From NCBI GenBank assembly GCA_963682175.1, contig OY821771.1, positions 42,428,201 to 42,492,200 on the forward strand: a stretch of 64,000 nt of DNA, written 5' to 3'. Under the pieces are notes generated by a model, which saw nothing but the letters and a program-made list of their open reading frames with translations, was not told where the DNA came from and ran no database searches. Position 1 is the stretch's first letter. Every line of letters starts with the position of its first letter. Both the position numbers and the translations under genes were made by a program. The DNA is from Triglochin maritima (lineage: Eukaryota; Streptophyta; Magnoliopsida; Alismatales; Juncaginaceae). This document shows positions 13,001-23,257 of this stretch, in pieces.

Positions 13001-14139
13001 AAAATTCTTTCACTACAAAAATATATATTGATAAACACATTCCATGTCACCAACCGTGATATCTAAACCAGATTGAATTAGAGTCTTGATACACGAACGC
13101 GTGCGTCTCGGAAGCGGCTGATGTGACATCTAGTCAGCCAAAAAGAAAGCGCGTGTTTTTTCGAAAAATGGAAAAAACCTTGTGCCTTGCGTGCGATGGC
13201 TCCTTTTTGACACATTGATTGGACCGGGAAAGGACACCATACTACCGCCTGTTGACATCCCGAGTTGCGAAAGAAAACGAAAATCGTTTCTGATCTTTCT
13301 CACGTTCCCTTTCTCAATTATTCTCTGTTTCATCGCTCGAATTCTTTCTCGTAACCCTAGATATCCGTCGACGACATGGATTCTCCTCGTCAAGCTTCTA
13401 CTTCGAGTGCAGTGGTGCACCAGGTTCGTAGTTTTAACCCATGCATTATGTTTCCGGTTTTTAAAATTGAAGGTTCTGATACGGTTGGTGTTTTCTTAGG
13501 CTTCGACGAATTACTTCCAGACTTCCAAATGTTCGTGGACCCCAATATAGAAAGTTTTGGGGAAGATGAAGGCCGCAGAGAAAAAACATATTCATGGCTA
13601 CCCCTTCGGTCATTTCCTAGACCTCTCCAACGTTCCCATCGACGACTGGTTCGTGGAACACTATGACCCCGACGAGGTGGGGTTGAGGATCGGCTCTGGG
13701 GTAGTACATTTCACAGTCGAAGACGTCGCCCTAATTTTGGGGCTAAGATTACGTGGGAAGGCTGTAAGGATGCAGCCGAAGGAAGTCGCAACCCGGACGG
13801 AGGAGATTCTGACCAACACCAAACTTTCTGCCCAGATGATTGCTAGCAGTTATGTGGGTGACGAGGAGTACGTCCGACTACTAATTTGTTACATCTTCAT
13901 CCATTTTTTGTTCTGTGGTGGCACACATCGAGCAAAAAATTGGTTCCTCGACCACTTGACCGACTTAAAACGGCTACACAAGTACATGTGGGCCGAGGCT
14001 GTTCACGAGACACTTGTGACGGGCCTGGAGAAGGCCAACCGGGATCTACGCGCTAGGAGATCTACCAGTTCTTCTTTTTTAAGAAGGGGATACGCCGATG
14101 GGTGTGTTGTTGTACTACGAGTAATGGTTCTTCCCTTTT

Positions 14140-14655
14140 AAAAATGAGTTTTTTTTCCTTTTTAGGTTTGAGTTTGTCATTTTTATTTTATGTTTCTTCC
14201 TTTTTAAGTATTGTTTCATCCTGTTTAAGTAATTTTTGTTCCTTTTTAAGTAGGCATTTTTTTCTTTTAAAGTTCTGTTTTTTCCTTTTTATGTTTTGAT
14301 TCGTCCTTTTTAAGTTATGTTTCTTTCTTTTTAGGTATTGTTTCATTCTTTTTAAGTTGATGTTGTTTCTTTGTAAGTATTGCTTCATCATTTTTAAGTT
14401 ATGATTGTTCCTTTTAAAGTTGTCTTTTTTTCCTTTTTAAGTTCTTATTTTTCCTTTTTAGTTGTTGTTTTTCCTTTTTAAGTTTTATCTTCTCTCTTTT
14501 TAAGTTAGTATTTATCCTTTTTAAGTTTTGCTTCATCCTTTTTAAGTTATGTTCCTTCCTTTTTAAGTATTGTTTCTTTCTTTTTAAGGTACTGTTTTTT
14601 CCCTTTTAAGATTTGCTTCACCCCTTTTAATTTATATTTTTTTCCCTTTGGAGTT
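14140..14655 (+). repeat. CCTTTTTAAGTT minisatellite filling an intron
   Basis: About 25-30 degenerate copies of a 14-22 bp unit with the core CCTTTTTAAGT fill nearly the whole intron of the PMD-Ulp1 gene. Each unit has a pyrimidine run followed by AAG, so it resembles a 3' splice site. The reverse complement appears at 16745-17065 and 25090-25170. Confidence 0.85.
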
Positions 14656-15159
14656 ATAGTTTTTGATTCAGTTTCTCGTTCTTAGGTATGGTAGTGCGAG
14701 AAGTTCATCCCGGGGAGCCTAAAATGGGTGCCCACCCAAGGTGGAATCGTTAGTCGAACATGTTTGGAAAACGACTCATCCTGAAGAAATAGGAGGAACG
14801 CGGCATCCGCCTCTCAAAAATTTACGAGGGCGAATTCAATCAGACACAATCGGTGGCCCTTACACCGTAGGAGAGGAAAGTCATTGGGCTAGGTGAAAAA
14901 ACTGAGTCAACCCTACGCACAAATACTAATTGTCCGTCAACAAGCTCCGAACCAAGGGTGCAATCGAGAGACTACAACATCCCTCGGGACCCATTGCTTC
15001 AAGAATTGGAGTTGGCGGGATTGAAGACGAAATGGTTGCAAGTGGAAGTTGCCCTGAATGAGACAAATGAAGAGGTTAACAAGTTGAATGAGAAACTGAG
15101 GAGTACCGGGAGGAAAATGAGACCCTGATGGAAGAGATTGCATATCTTCGAGGATATGG

Positions 15160-15890
15160 TCTACAAGGTGGAGATAAAAGAGAAGAGTGGAGATATGAGG
15201 ATTATAGGGAAGGGGATGGAGAGCTACTAAAGAGAGGAGGAGAATAGGAGGGAAAGAGAAGAGGAGAATCAGAGGGAAAAAGAAGAGGACAAGAGAGAGG
15301 AGGAGAAAAAGGGAAAGAGAGAGGAGAGGGAAATAGAAGATAAGAGGAAAGAGGAGGAAAAGGAGAAAAAGAGGGAGAGAGAACAGAAGAGGATAGAGGA
15401 GGAAAAGATTAGGAGGGAGGACGAGGAAAGAAGACGAGAAGAAGATGAGGGAAGCGGAGAAGGAAAGAGACAGGGAGAGAAGAGAGAAGAGGAAAGCAGA
15501 GGATAAAAGGAGTGAAACCGAAGCTTCAAGAAAGAGGGTGAGAGAAGAGATAGAAAGAAAGAGGGTAGAGGAGGAAAATGAGAAAGAGAAAGAAAATGAG
15601 AGGGAGAAAGAAGAGAAACGAATAGAGGAGAGGAGAGAGGGGGATAAGCAGAAGGAGATGGAGACTGAAGAGCAGAGGAAGAACAAGGAGAAAACAAAGG
15701 AGGACGAGGGAAAGGAAAAACCCAAGAGGGCAGACTGAGGGCCAAAGGAACACGCTCATTGTCCAAAAACAAGAAGATGGATTGAAAGATAGAAAAAAGG
15801 AAGATGAGCGGAAAAGGGAAGAAAGAATGCTCCAGAGGAGCATGAACAAAAAAAGAAAGCGAGAGGGGAATGACGAATTCAGGTTGGCTA
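15160..15890 (+). repeat. Long purine-only strand tract encoding a charged coiled coil
   Basis: For some 700 bases the plus strand is almost entirely A and G. The plus-strand frame 15445-15738 reads as Lys/Glu/Arg repeats (such as REKRKAEDKR), expected to form a single-helix or coiled-coil linker between the mobile domain and the protease. The tract is not kept open in one frame throughout, so slippage has probably damaged it. Confidence 0.8.
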
Positions 15891-16744
15891 ATCACCCGAG
15901 AGAGACAATGCCAGACATTGACATGGATGCATTGGCCACGTTGAGCCCGATGAGCTGAACATTGTACTGAATTTGACTGCACCTACACATAACCACAGGG
16001 AGGTGATCTGGAGAGGGGATTCCTGTTTTTTCACACGTCCGACCTCAAGGAGCTCATGACGAATGGGATGGATTTGACCAACGAGGTGATCGACAGTATG
16101 CTTTGTGTACTGAAAGAACGCTAAAAAATAGAAAACTATCCCCCAAAAGGTTATTTGTATTCCAAGCTTCTATTCGGAAACCATTTTGAACGGTCAAGGA
16201 AATACCATTGAAGAGTGGCTGGCACCCAGACAACAAGGCGTTGAACCTGGAAGCGTCGTGATTGCACAACCACTGCTGCTTCCAGAACATTGGACCCTGG
16301 TGGTTGTTAATGGCTTGGACGAGGAGAACCTGCATTACAACAATTGCTCTAGGGAGCTGGTGCCAGATGAAGATCCTGATAATGCAGTAGGCGTACATGA
16401 ATGTTCGTCCAAAGACGTGGGTGAATTCTGGAGAAACCGTCTTAAGGTGAACTGACCAGTGAAATACCTGCTGGAAACGTGTCAAAGATAAATGTCGGGA
16501 AGCAACGACTGCGGTATTTTTGTCTACTACTGGATAAAATGTCTCATGCAAAAGGTCACCCCAACGAAACCAAAAGATCCCAAGACGCTTCACTCGATCA
16601 TGGGTGAAATGCCATTACTTTGACTCTCATTGTTGTGTGGACTTTAAGTAGTTATTTGTAAATTAAGAAATACATTTTAGATTGCAATTACAACATTTTC
16701 ATACTCCGATGTAATACTTACCAAATGTACGTAAGGTTGATCGG

Positions 16745-17065
16745 TGCGTCAGCGCGAACCGTTACTTAAAAAGGGAAAACGTCAACTTAAAAAATAAACA
16801 CGCCAACTTAAAAAGGGAAAACACAAACTTAAAAAGGAAAAAAACGCATATTTAAAAATGACAGATCCCTACTTAAAAAAGACAACTTCACTTAAAAAGT
16901 CAAAACTCATACTTAAAAAGGAACAAGCTCATTTACGAAATCCTCCCACATGACACATGTATGTATTAGCGCGAACCCTTAATTTTAAAAGGAACAAACT
17001 ACACTTAAAAATGATAAAACTAAACTTAAAAAGAACAGAGCCAACTTAGAAGGTACAAGCTCGTT
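16745..17065 (-). repeat. Second CCTTTTTAAGTT array, between the two MULE genes
   Basis: Units with the core ACTTAAAAAGG are repeated about 15 times on the plus strand. On the minus strand, the sense strand of the FAR1-like gene that ends at 17220, they read CCTTTTTAAGT, the same as in the intron of the opposite gene. The array lies where the two convergent transcripts would end. Confidence 0.8.
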
Positions 17066-17219
17066 TGCAAATTCCTCATTCATGGGGAGAAACTGTTGTC
17101 TTACAAAAGTGTACAAAATTCAAAGAACAAGGATTGCTACAACGTTAAGGAGCATGTTGGTCGTAATACAACTTCATGTACCAATCGTCAAAATCTGGAT
17201 CCCCTGGTCTAGGCGCGAC

Positions 17220-17785
17220 CTAATGAAGGGGTGATTTGCCCTTCCTTCGATACTTGCTCTTTTCTTCTGTGAGGCCCTTTTTGTGGCTTCTTTGAAGAAT
17301 TTTCTCGGCTAAGGAAACTCGACGTCTAGTAGGCGGTCTTCTTGGACGGGTTACTTTATCTGGATTGCGCAAAGAGGTACCAACATGCACAACTTCATCA
17401 ACTATGGGAGGTCCTTGGGTAATGTCTTTGGCACGTGACCTCAGCCACTCCATACACTTCACAACCTTAAGATACCTTTCATGAAAAATGAATGCTTCTT
17501 GTGCGATCCAAAGAGCACGACCCATTATGTCGGCGTGACGACGCAGCGCATCCTTCTCTATTACGCTATCGTCTTTGTACATCTTGTCTTGATAGCTCCG
17601 ACGAACATCCTTCCGCCATCGATTTGTGATGTAATACGGCGGGAGTAATGCATTAGAATCTAGTCGTGCAAATACGACCAGGATGTGGCAACAAAGAATA
17701 CCAACACGCTGAAATAGTCTACAATGGCATGTGAAGTTCAGACATGTACTTTGTACAAGGAAACGTTTCGATAATAGTTGCTCAC
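17220..17785 (-). pseudogene. FAR1-like MULE transposase, C-terminal half (SWIM)
   Basis: Minus-strand coding continues from the CTCAC target site with QLLSKRFLVQSTCLNFTCHC and RLFQRVGILCCHILVVFARL. These are the C-x-C and C-x-H parts of a SWIM zinc finger. The tail PPYYITNRWRKD is usual for FAR1/FHY3-type proteins and their parent MULE transposases. The end is a basic tail finishing GKSPLH. The upstream half lies at 24434-26226, because a 6.6 kb retrotransposon has been inserted between them. The open frame reading through the LTR edge is an accident of the insertion. Confidence 0.85.
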
Positions 17786-18320
17786 TGATGGGATTTTTAT
17801 TTATACGGCAAGTGCACGACGTCAATGAAGACGTGGCAAGTACGGGTCGAACACAAGGAGGGAGAGATATTGTTATTTTTGTGATTTTCGAATTAAGGAA
17901 GAAAGAGAGAGAAATAAGTTTGGTTTGAGATTTTTGGTTTTTAATTATCTAAAGCAAGAACAACAAAAACTAAAAAGAAAATAAAGCAAAGATGGATGAG
18001 ATTCCAGCGGGTGGAGGTTTAGATGTCGGGTTTTGTTTAGAGAAATCTGAAACTTATAATAAATCACATTAGTTATAAAGCATTACAGGATAAATGATTC
18101 AACATAAACTCAAGTAATCAAAATATACTAACACGAAATTAAAATAATAACATCATTCTTCTTCTCATCACCATAAATCCGTCACCCCCACCATTTGGAA
18201 AGAGTTAGAAACTCATGGATGGAGGGAAGGAGAAGGGGTCCTAGAGAAACTAGAAAATAAAATTAAAAACACAAAATAAAAGAATAGAATTTTATTGCTA
18301 AAAAGAAGAGGAGGAGAGGA

Positions 18321-19833
18321 TGTTGGCTTTTTAGCCTTAATCTTTATTTAGTTTTGATGATTAAGTAATCTAATCTTAATCTATATTTAATCAATCAACC
18401 TAGACAATCAAAGTAAGCAAACATGAATACATGCATTGCATATATATTCGTGTACTTGCGATATTCTTAATAGGTTGATGAAGAATCAAGCTAAGGAGCT
18501 TGGGGACAAGAAGATAAAGACTCAAGACATGTAATCAAACTTTGGACCAATATGTAATGTAGTATAATTTGAGTCCTAAGGATTAATGTAAACTTGAGCA
18601 CATTAGGATTCTGTCCCGTATCCCCACGGTTAACCGATCCCTTCTCGGTAAACCGAATCTTGTAGAGTTCGGTCCACCGAACACCTTGCGGTCAACCGTG
18701 TAGAATCCTTTAGGTGTTCCCTGGAATAAACACCTCGGTATACCGAACCGCCTTCGGTAGACCGAATTAGCCTGGACCGGTTTTGGACTTTGCTCCAACG
18801 GTCGTATTTAAATCTTGACCTAAAGCCAAATTGACTTATCCATATTCGGTACACCGAACTTCATTCGGTCAACCGAATCATATTGCTTTAGGAGACCAAC
18901 GGCTATTTAACTTGACCGTTATCGGTAAACCAATCTCCCACGCTTTGTCAGCGCAATTCCCGCGCTACTTCGGTATACCGAAGTATACACGGTCAACCGA
19001 ACTTAAGTAGATCAGAGCCCAATCAATTCTACTGTCCACCTTGGAACAGTGAACCGAATGGACTTCGGTGAACCGAATTTAATTAGGGCTAAATAGATAA
19101 AAGCTACTGGAGGTTGGTGAACGGTGATCCGATACATAATCGGTCAACCGAGTTCTTTGTTCAGACCAATGTTGCGGACTACCGTGTGGATAACGGTCGA
19201 CCGAATCTGTCTCGATTTCTGGCCGAGCTTAAGTCACATCTTGCTTTCTCATTGGTCCATTCCCCACCAACTCCCAAACGGCTAGATGAGCTTGAAGGCT
19301 TATAAATAGGACCTCATTTGGTTGCTTTGGAGATCTTGAACACTTCCTATCTATCCAATACTCAAAGCCAAATCCTCTCCATCTTCAAGCTCTCAATCCA
19401 CAACACTCAAGCCTAAACTTCACCACTTGCATATCCAATTCCATATCATATCCAAGTGTGCTCAAGTATAGAGTGTTAGTTAGATTGTGATTCCAATTCC
19501 TTATTCAAGAATCACCAAGTTGTAAAGCTTCGAGGAAGCTACCTCTCGGGTTGTGAGAGGAGACACGAGCGAGGCGAGGTTGTTCGCGAGGCTCGGTGTT
19601 GTAAACGGCGTTGGTCTCGGCCCGGAACGGAGATCGGTTAGTGGAACCGTAAGCGAGGCTCGGGGGATCGAGCGAGGCTTGCGAGGAGGACTAGGACCCG
19701 GGTGTGGGTGCCGAACCTCTCTAAACTCCGGTGTCGACGAATTTGTGGTTTGCAATTGTCTCTTCCTTAATCCTTCGATTAGTATTTTTAATTCCGCATT
19801 TTTCTATCGATTAGAGGGTCATAGATCCTAACA
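18321..19833. mobile_element. Solo LTR, family C, rich in CGGTNNACCG doublets
   Basis: The 1,513-bp insertion begins TGTTGGC and ends CCTAACA. It is flanked by the exact duplication GAGGA (18316-18320 and 19834-19838), and the empty site is preserved in the sister LTR at 23792. These are the marks of a solo LTR left by recombination between two LTRs. The TGTTGG...TAACA ends are Copia-like. No coding capacity is seen. Confidence 0.93.
18627..19203. repeat. Eight 19-bp-phased CGGTNNACCG doublets
   Basis: Pairs start at 18627/18646, 18670/18689, 18736/18755, 18847/18866, 18971/18990, 19047/19066, 19122/19141 and 19175/19194. Each pair is exactly 19 bp apart, although the pairs themselves are unevenly spaced. 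Thirteen of the sixteen sites match CGGTNNACCG perfectly. The central dinucleotides include TA, AA, CC, CA, AT, AG, AC, GA and CG. Many sites extend to TTCGGTNNACCGAA. Confidence 0.9.
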
Positions 19834-20478
19834 GAGGATCCCCTTCCAATACATGATTCAGCTTTATTTATAGCCTCAACCGGGGATCCTAATACATAAA
19901 AGGAACGTACACGCGTCAATACAACATTGGTAAAAATTTGAGCACACGGATCGACTTTTGTGCGGCGGAATCGCCGCAATTTGTACATGAGTTGCGGCGG
20001 AATCGCCACCTTTTTGGCTCGGAATCGATCCAGATTTTTCCTGTTTGTTTATGGTATATTTTAGCTGTCCTTTGAGCGTCCGAATTAATTATTGCATATC
20101 TTTGGAGATCCGAGTTAATTTCTTCATATATTTGGAGATCCAAATTGATTTTTCTTTAGAACTTCTCCAAAATAATCTTTTGGTACTCGTAATTTGCAGT
20201 CGGGTCCTCGGTTTTTGCAATTAAGTCCTTGGCCTTTTTGTAATTAGGTCTTTGCATGCTTTTATGCTTAGATGGACTTCCATTTGAATCCCGATAATCT
20301 TGACTTGGTCTTTATGATAGAAATGAGTCTTTTGCACGTGTTTATGCTCGGGATATGGGTAATTTGCATTCAGGTCCCTGTATTCTGTAAATAAGACTAA
20401 ACACATACCTTAGTAGCATTTATTGATATAAAATTAATCTAAATGAAAGAGATATGATGCAATGTATGCAATGCATCA

Positions 20479-20493
20479 AATACCCCCACACCT
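20479..20493 (-). other. Polypurine tract of the LTR retrotransposon
   Basis: On the minus strand AGGTGTGGGGGTATT lies directly before the 3' LTR, the usual plus-strand primer position. Confidence 0.8.
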
Positions 20494-20689
20494 AGATTTT
20501 GCTAGTCCCTAGCAAAACAGAATATAAGAAAAATGAAAACAGGGAAATGCTAACTCACTTTCGTAGGAATCACGGTTGCACTTAGCATGTGCAACAAGCC
20601 TTTAAACCCCTGAGTTTCCTTAGAGGACGAGTTTTGTCTCGTGAGGGTTTTCAGTTGCACACCCACTAAGGTATGGAAAGAAATCATCC

Positions 20690-21508
20690 AGACGCGCAAA
20701 GGAGGATCAAATCATACCATAAACATTCAACCAAAATCCGGACAAACTCAGGCCAGATTGTGCGGCGTTTCCGCCGCACCACACACACAATGTGCGGCGT
20801 TTCCGCCGCCCAACCATCGATCCGCGTCTCCCAATTTCGTCCAGTCGTGTCTGGACACGTGTACTTTCCAATATTATACCTAGATCCCTTGTAGCAACTA
20901 TAAATAGACCCGAGAACGATGTTAGAAGGGTCCTTAGTCCTTAGTCTTTGGTTGTAATTTTTATTCTTAATCTTAGTTTTGTATTCTTCTTTTCATTAAT
21001 AAATTTTTGTCTTTTATTTCTTACTTTTACTTTTCTTTTGTAATGTCTCAAGGACCCCTTCTTCCTCCCTCTATGAGTTTCTAACTCCTTCCAAAGGGTG
21101 GATGTGACGGACTAAGGTGAAGAGAAGATGAATGAATGTTATTATTTTAATTTCGTGTTAGTATATTTTGATTACTTGAGTTTATGTTAAATCATTTATC
21201 ATGTAATGCTTTATAACTAATATGATTTATTATAAGTTTCTAAATTCTATAATCTAAACCTTAAATCTAAACCTCCACCCGACGGAATTCACATCTTTGT
21301 TCTTGTTTTAGTTTTAATTGTTCTTGTTTCTTGCCTTAGATAATTAAAATCCAAAAATCTCAAAACCCAATTATTTCTTCTCCCCTTCTTCTCCTTAATC
21401 GAAAATCACACTAATAACAGAATCTCTCCCTCCTTGTGTTCGACCCGTATTTGCCACGTCTTCATTGACACCGTGCACTTGCGGTATAAATTTAATTCTC
21501 ATCAATCA
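20690..21508 (+). repeat. Inverted, 5'-truncated LTR copy inside the retrotransposon
   Basis: On the plus strand this segment matches the reverse complement of the flanking LTRs. It has the GCGGCG-N4-CGCCGC doublet (20762, 20794), a TATAAATA box near 20900, the CTAATATGATTTATTATAAG-like block, and an end reading TTGACACCGTGCACTTGCGG then CTCATCA. It is more diverged than the two flanking LTRs are from each other, so it is older or from a sister family. Its orientation is opposite to the host element. Confidence 0.8.
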
Positions 21509-22291
21509 CTCTCACCACCACGAGGCTAAACTCGTAAAAAAATGCTCGACTCGACCCTAAAAACGCTACCAGAGAGTGTAAAGGGGAGGAGACTCTAACG
21601 TAGAAGAAGGTGAGAAGAAGATGACTCAGAGGAGAAGGGAAACTTAACTCTAAAAGATAGATGAGAGGGTTGGTCAGAAGTTTCCTAAACAAGCACGGTT
21701 CAAACAATCCTAGACCTAAGGAAACCTAATTCTAGACGACTCCTAACTGGTTGAGTCGAATTGCTCACTTGATTCACCTCCCTCACTAATCAAACCAACT
21801 TGGCCAGGCAGTGTATAACTAGTGGGGGCGCTTCCGACAGAGTCGGTGCCAATTAGACAAGCACTTCACTTGGAAGACTTACGTCAACACAAAAATACTT
21901 TCTAGACACCAAATCAAATTCGATCAGCTTCAGGTCATAGCAAGTCAAACCAATCTTCTCCTTAATTGAGTCTGAATCCTTAGGGTCAATGTCCAATTGA
22001 TTTTAATTTAAGGCTTGGGTGACACTTTAGGATTGTGATTTGTGGGTCACGGAAGGGTGATGAAATCCCCACCGTATCTTTTCCTACGGAGTTGTCCTTA
22101 AGATAGTTTAACTTAAATCTAGCAAAGATAGTCAAACATTGGTCTTTTTAGTGGGGAGCAATTGCAAGGTTGTATGCAAACTAGATTATATCCTTAAATG
22201 CAATCGATAAAAAAAACCGCACACATACCTTGCCTCCAGTACTCTTCAACAAGAATTAATTTGCAAGAATTTAGCAAGAATAATGCAAACA
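21509..22291. other. Non-coding interior of the LTR retrotransposon
   Basis: No Gag, protease, integrase or reverse-transcriptase motif is found on either strand here. The stretch appears to be filler of a non-autonomous element. Confidence 0.5.
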
Positions 22292-23251
22292 AAACACTAT
22301 ATGATGCATGCACTACGTCCTTCCAATTTTGCCAATTTTTAGGTCAGAGTTGAATTATTGTAAATTATGGAATTTTGCCCTAACACGTGCAGTTCTACGA
22401 AAATGAACTTTTCGAAAATTAAGATTTTACGAGAAAGGCAAGAAAAGTTACCTCCGCAATGCTCAAACGAGTTCGCCGCCCGCTTTCGAAAATTCCCATA
22501 TGCTCTACACATCCACCCAGAGATGGAGACGACCTCAGAAAAAATTGAAGCCCAGATGATTCAAACGTGCGGCGCATCCGCCGCAAGTTGTTCTTGGTGT
22601 GCGACGATTCCGCCGCCCTTCTTGCTCCAATTGTGCCCAGATTTCGCCACGCACTCTGTTGTCTCCTGAAACGCAAACCCAAACAGTTAGATCGCGCACA
22701 AGATAAACATGATAGAATCGAAATCACAAAAAATAAACAAAATCTTCGTCGCCTCCCCGGCAACGACGCCTAAACACTATATGATGCATGCACTACGTCC
22801 TTCCAATTTTGCCAATTTTTAGGTCAGAGTTGAATTATTGTAAATTAAGGAATTTTGCCCTAACACGTGCAGTTCTACGAAAATAAACTTTTCGAAAATT
22901 AAGATTTTACGAGAAAGGCAAGAAAAGTTACCTCCGCAATGCTCAGACGAGTTCGCCGCCCGCTTTCGAAAATTCCTAGATGCTCTACACATCCACCCAG
23001 AGATGGAGACGACCTCAGAAAAAATTGAAGCCCAGATGATTCAAACGTGCGGCGCATCCGCCGCAAGTTGTTCTTGGTGTGCGGCGATTCCGCCGCCCTT
23101 CTTGCTCCAATTGTGCCCAGATTTCGCCACGCACTCTGTTGTCTCCTGAAACGCAAACCCAAATAGTTAGATCGCGCACAAGATAAACAGGACAGAATCG
23201 AAATCACAAAAAATAAACAAAATCTTCGTCGCCTCCCCGGCAACGGCGCCA
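22292..23251 (-). repeat. 480-bp tandem duplication of the leader including the PBS
   Basis: Units 22292-22771 and 22772-23251 are nearly identical, differing at only a handful of sites. Each carries a GCGGCG-N4-CGCCGC doublet (22569/22601 and 23049/23081) and ends in the primer-binding-site sequence. The outer copy is intact. The inner copy has changes in the PBS itself. Confidence 0.9.
23234..23251 (-). other. Primer-binding site (tRNA-Asp type)
   Basis: On the minus strand, TGGCGCCGTTGCCGGGGA lies six bases inside the 5' LTR. This PBS is common in plant Ty3/gypsy elements and is usually assigned to tRNA-Asp (known from the families; not tested here). Confidence 0.85.
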
Positions 23252-23257
23252 AAAACT

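Larger units (their letters stand above)
13376..16621 (+). pseudogene. PMD / coiled-coil / Ulp1-like protease gene of a MULE
   Basis: The start is MDSPRQASTSSAVVHQ, then a short intron (about 13424-13500). The plant mobile domain follows, with HGYPFGHFLDLSNVPIDDWF, RIGSGVVHFTVEDVALILGL and CYIFIHFLFCG. An intron of about 565 bp (14123-14687) is followed by VW-stop-CEKFIPGSLKW, a long Lys/Glu/Arg-rich region (15150-15890) and a C48/Ulp1-like segment. That last segment has EEWLAPRQQG, EHWTLVVVNGL (catalytic His) and SNDCGIFVYYW (catalytic Cys). It is broken by an in-frame TAG near 13550, another at the second exon junction, and frame changes near 16175 and after 16455. The position usually holding the catalytic Asp reads HYNNC. 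Ulp1-carrying MULEs (KI/Kaonashi type) are known in plants, and this resembles one. Confidence 0.75.
17786..20478 (-). repeat. 3' LTR of the retrotransposon, split by a solo LTR
   Basis: It is the 1,175-bp LTR interrupted by 18321-19833. The undisturbed equivalent at 23792 runs GAGAGGAGCCCCTTCC straight through, which confirms the insertion point. It carries one palindrome doublet (19962 and 19994). Confidence 0.92.

Noticed and set aside
14937..15982. Two long minus-strand frames (262 and 237 aa) rich in Ser, Leu and Phe
   Set aside because: They are the complement of the purine-only tract. CT-rich codons lack stops, so the openness is compositional.
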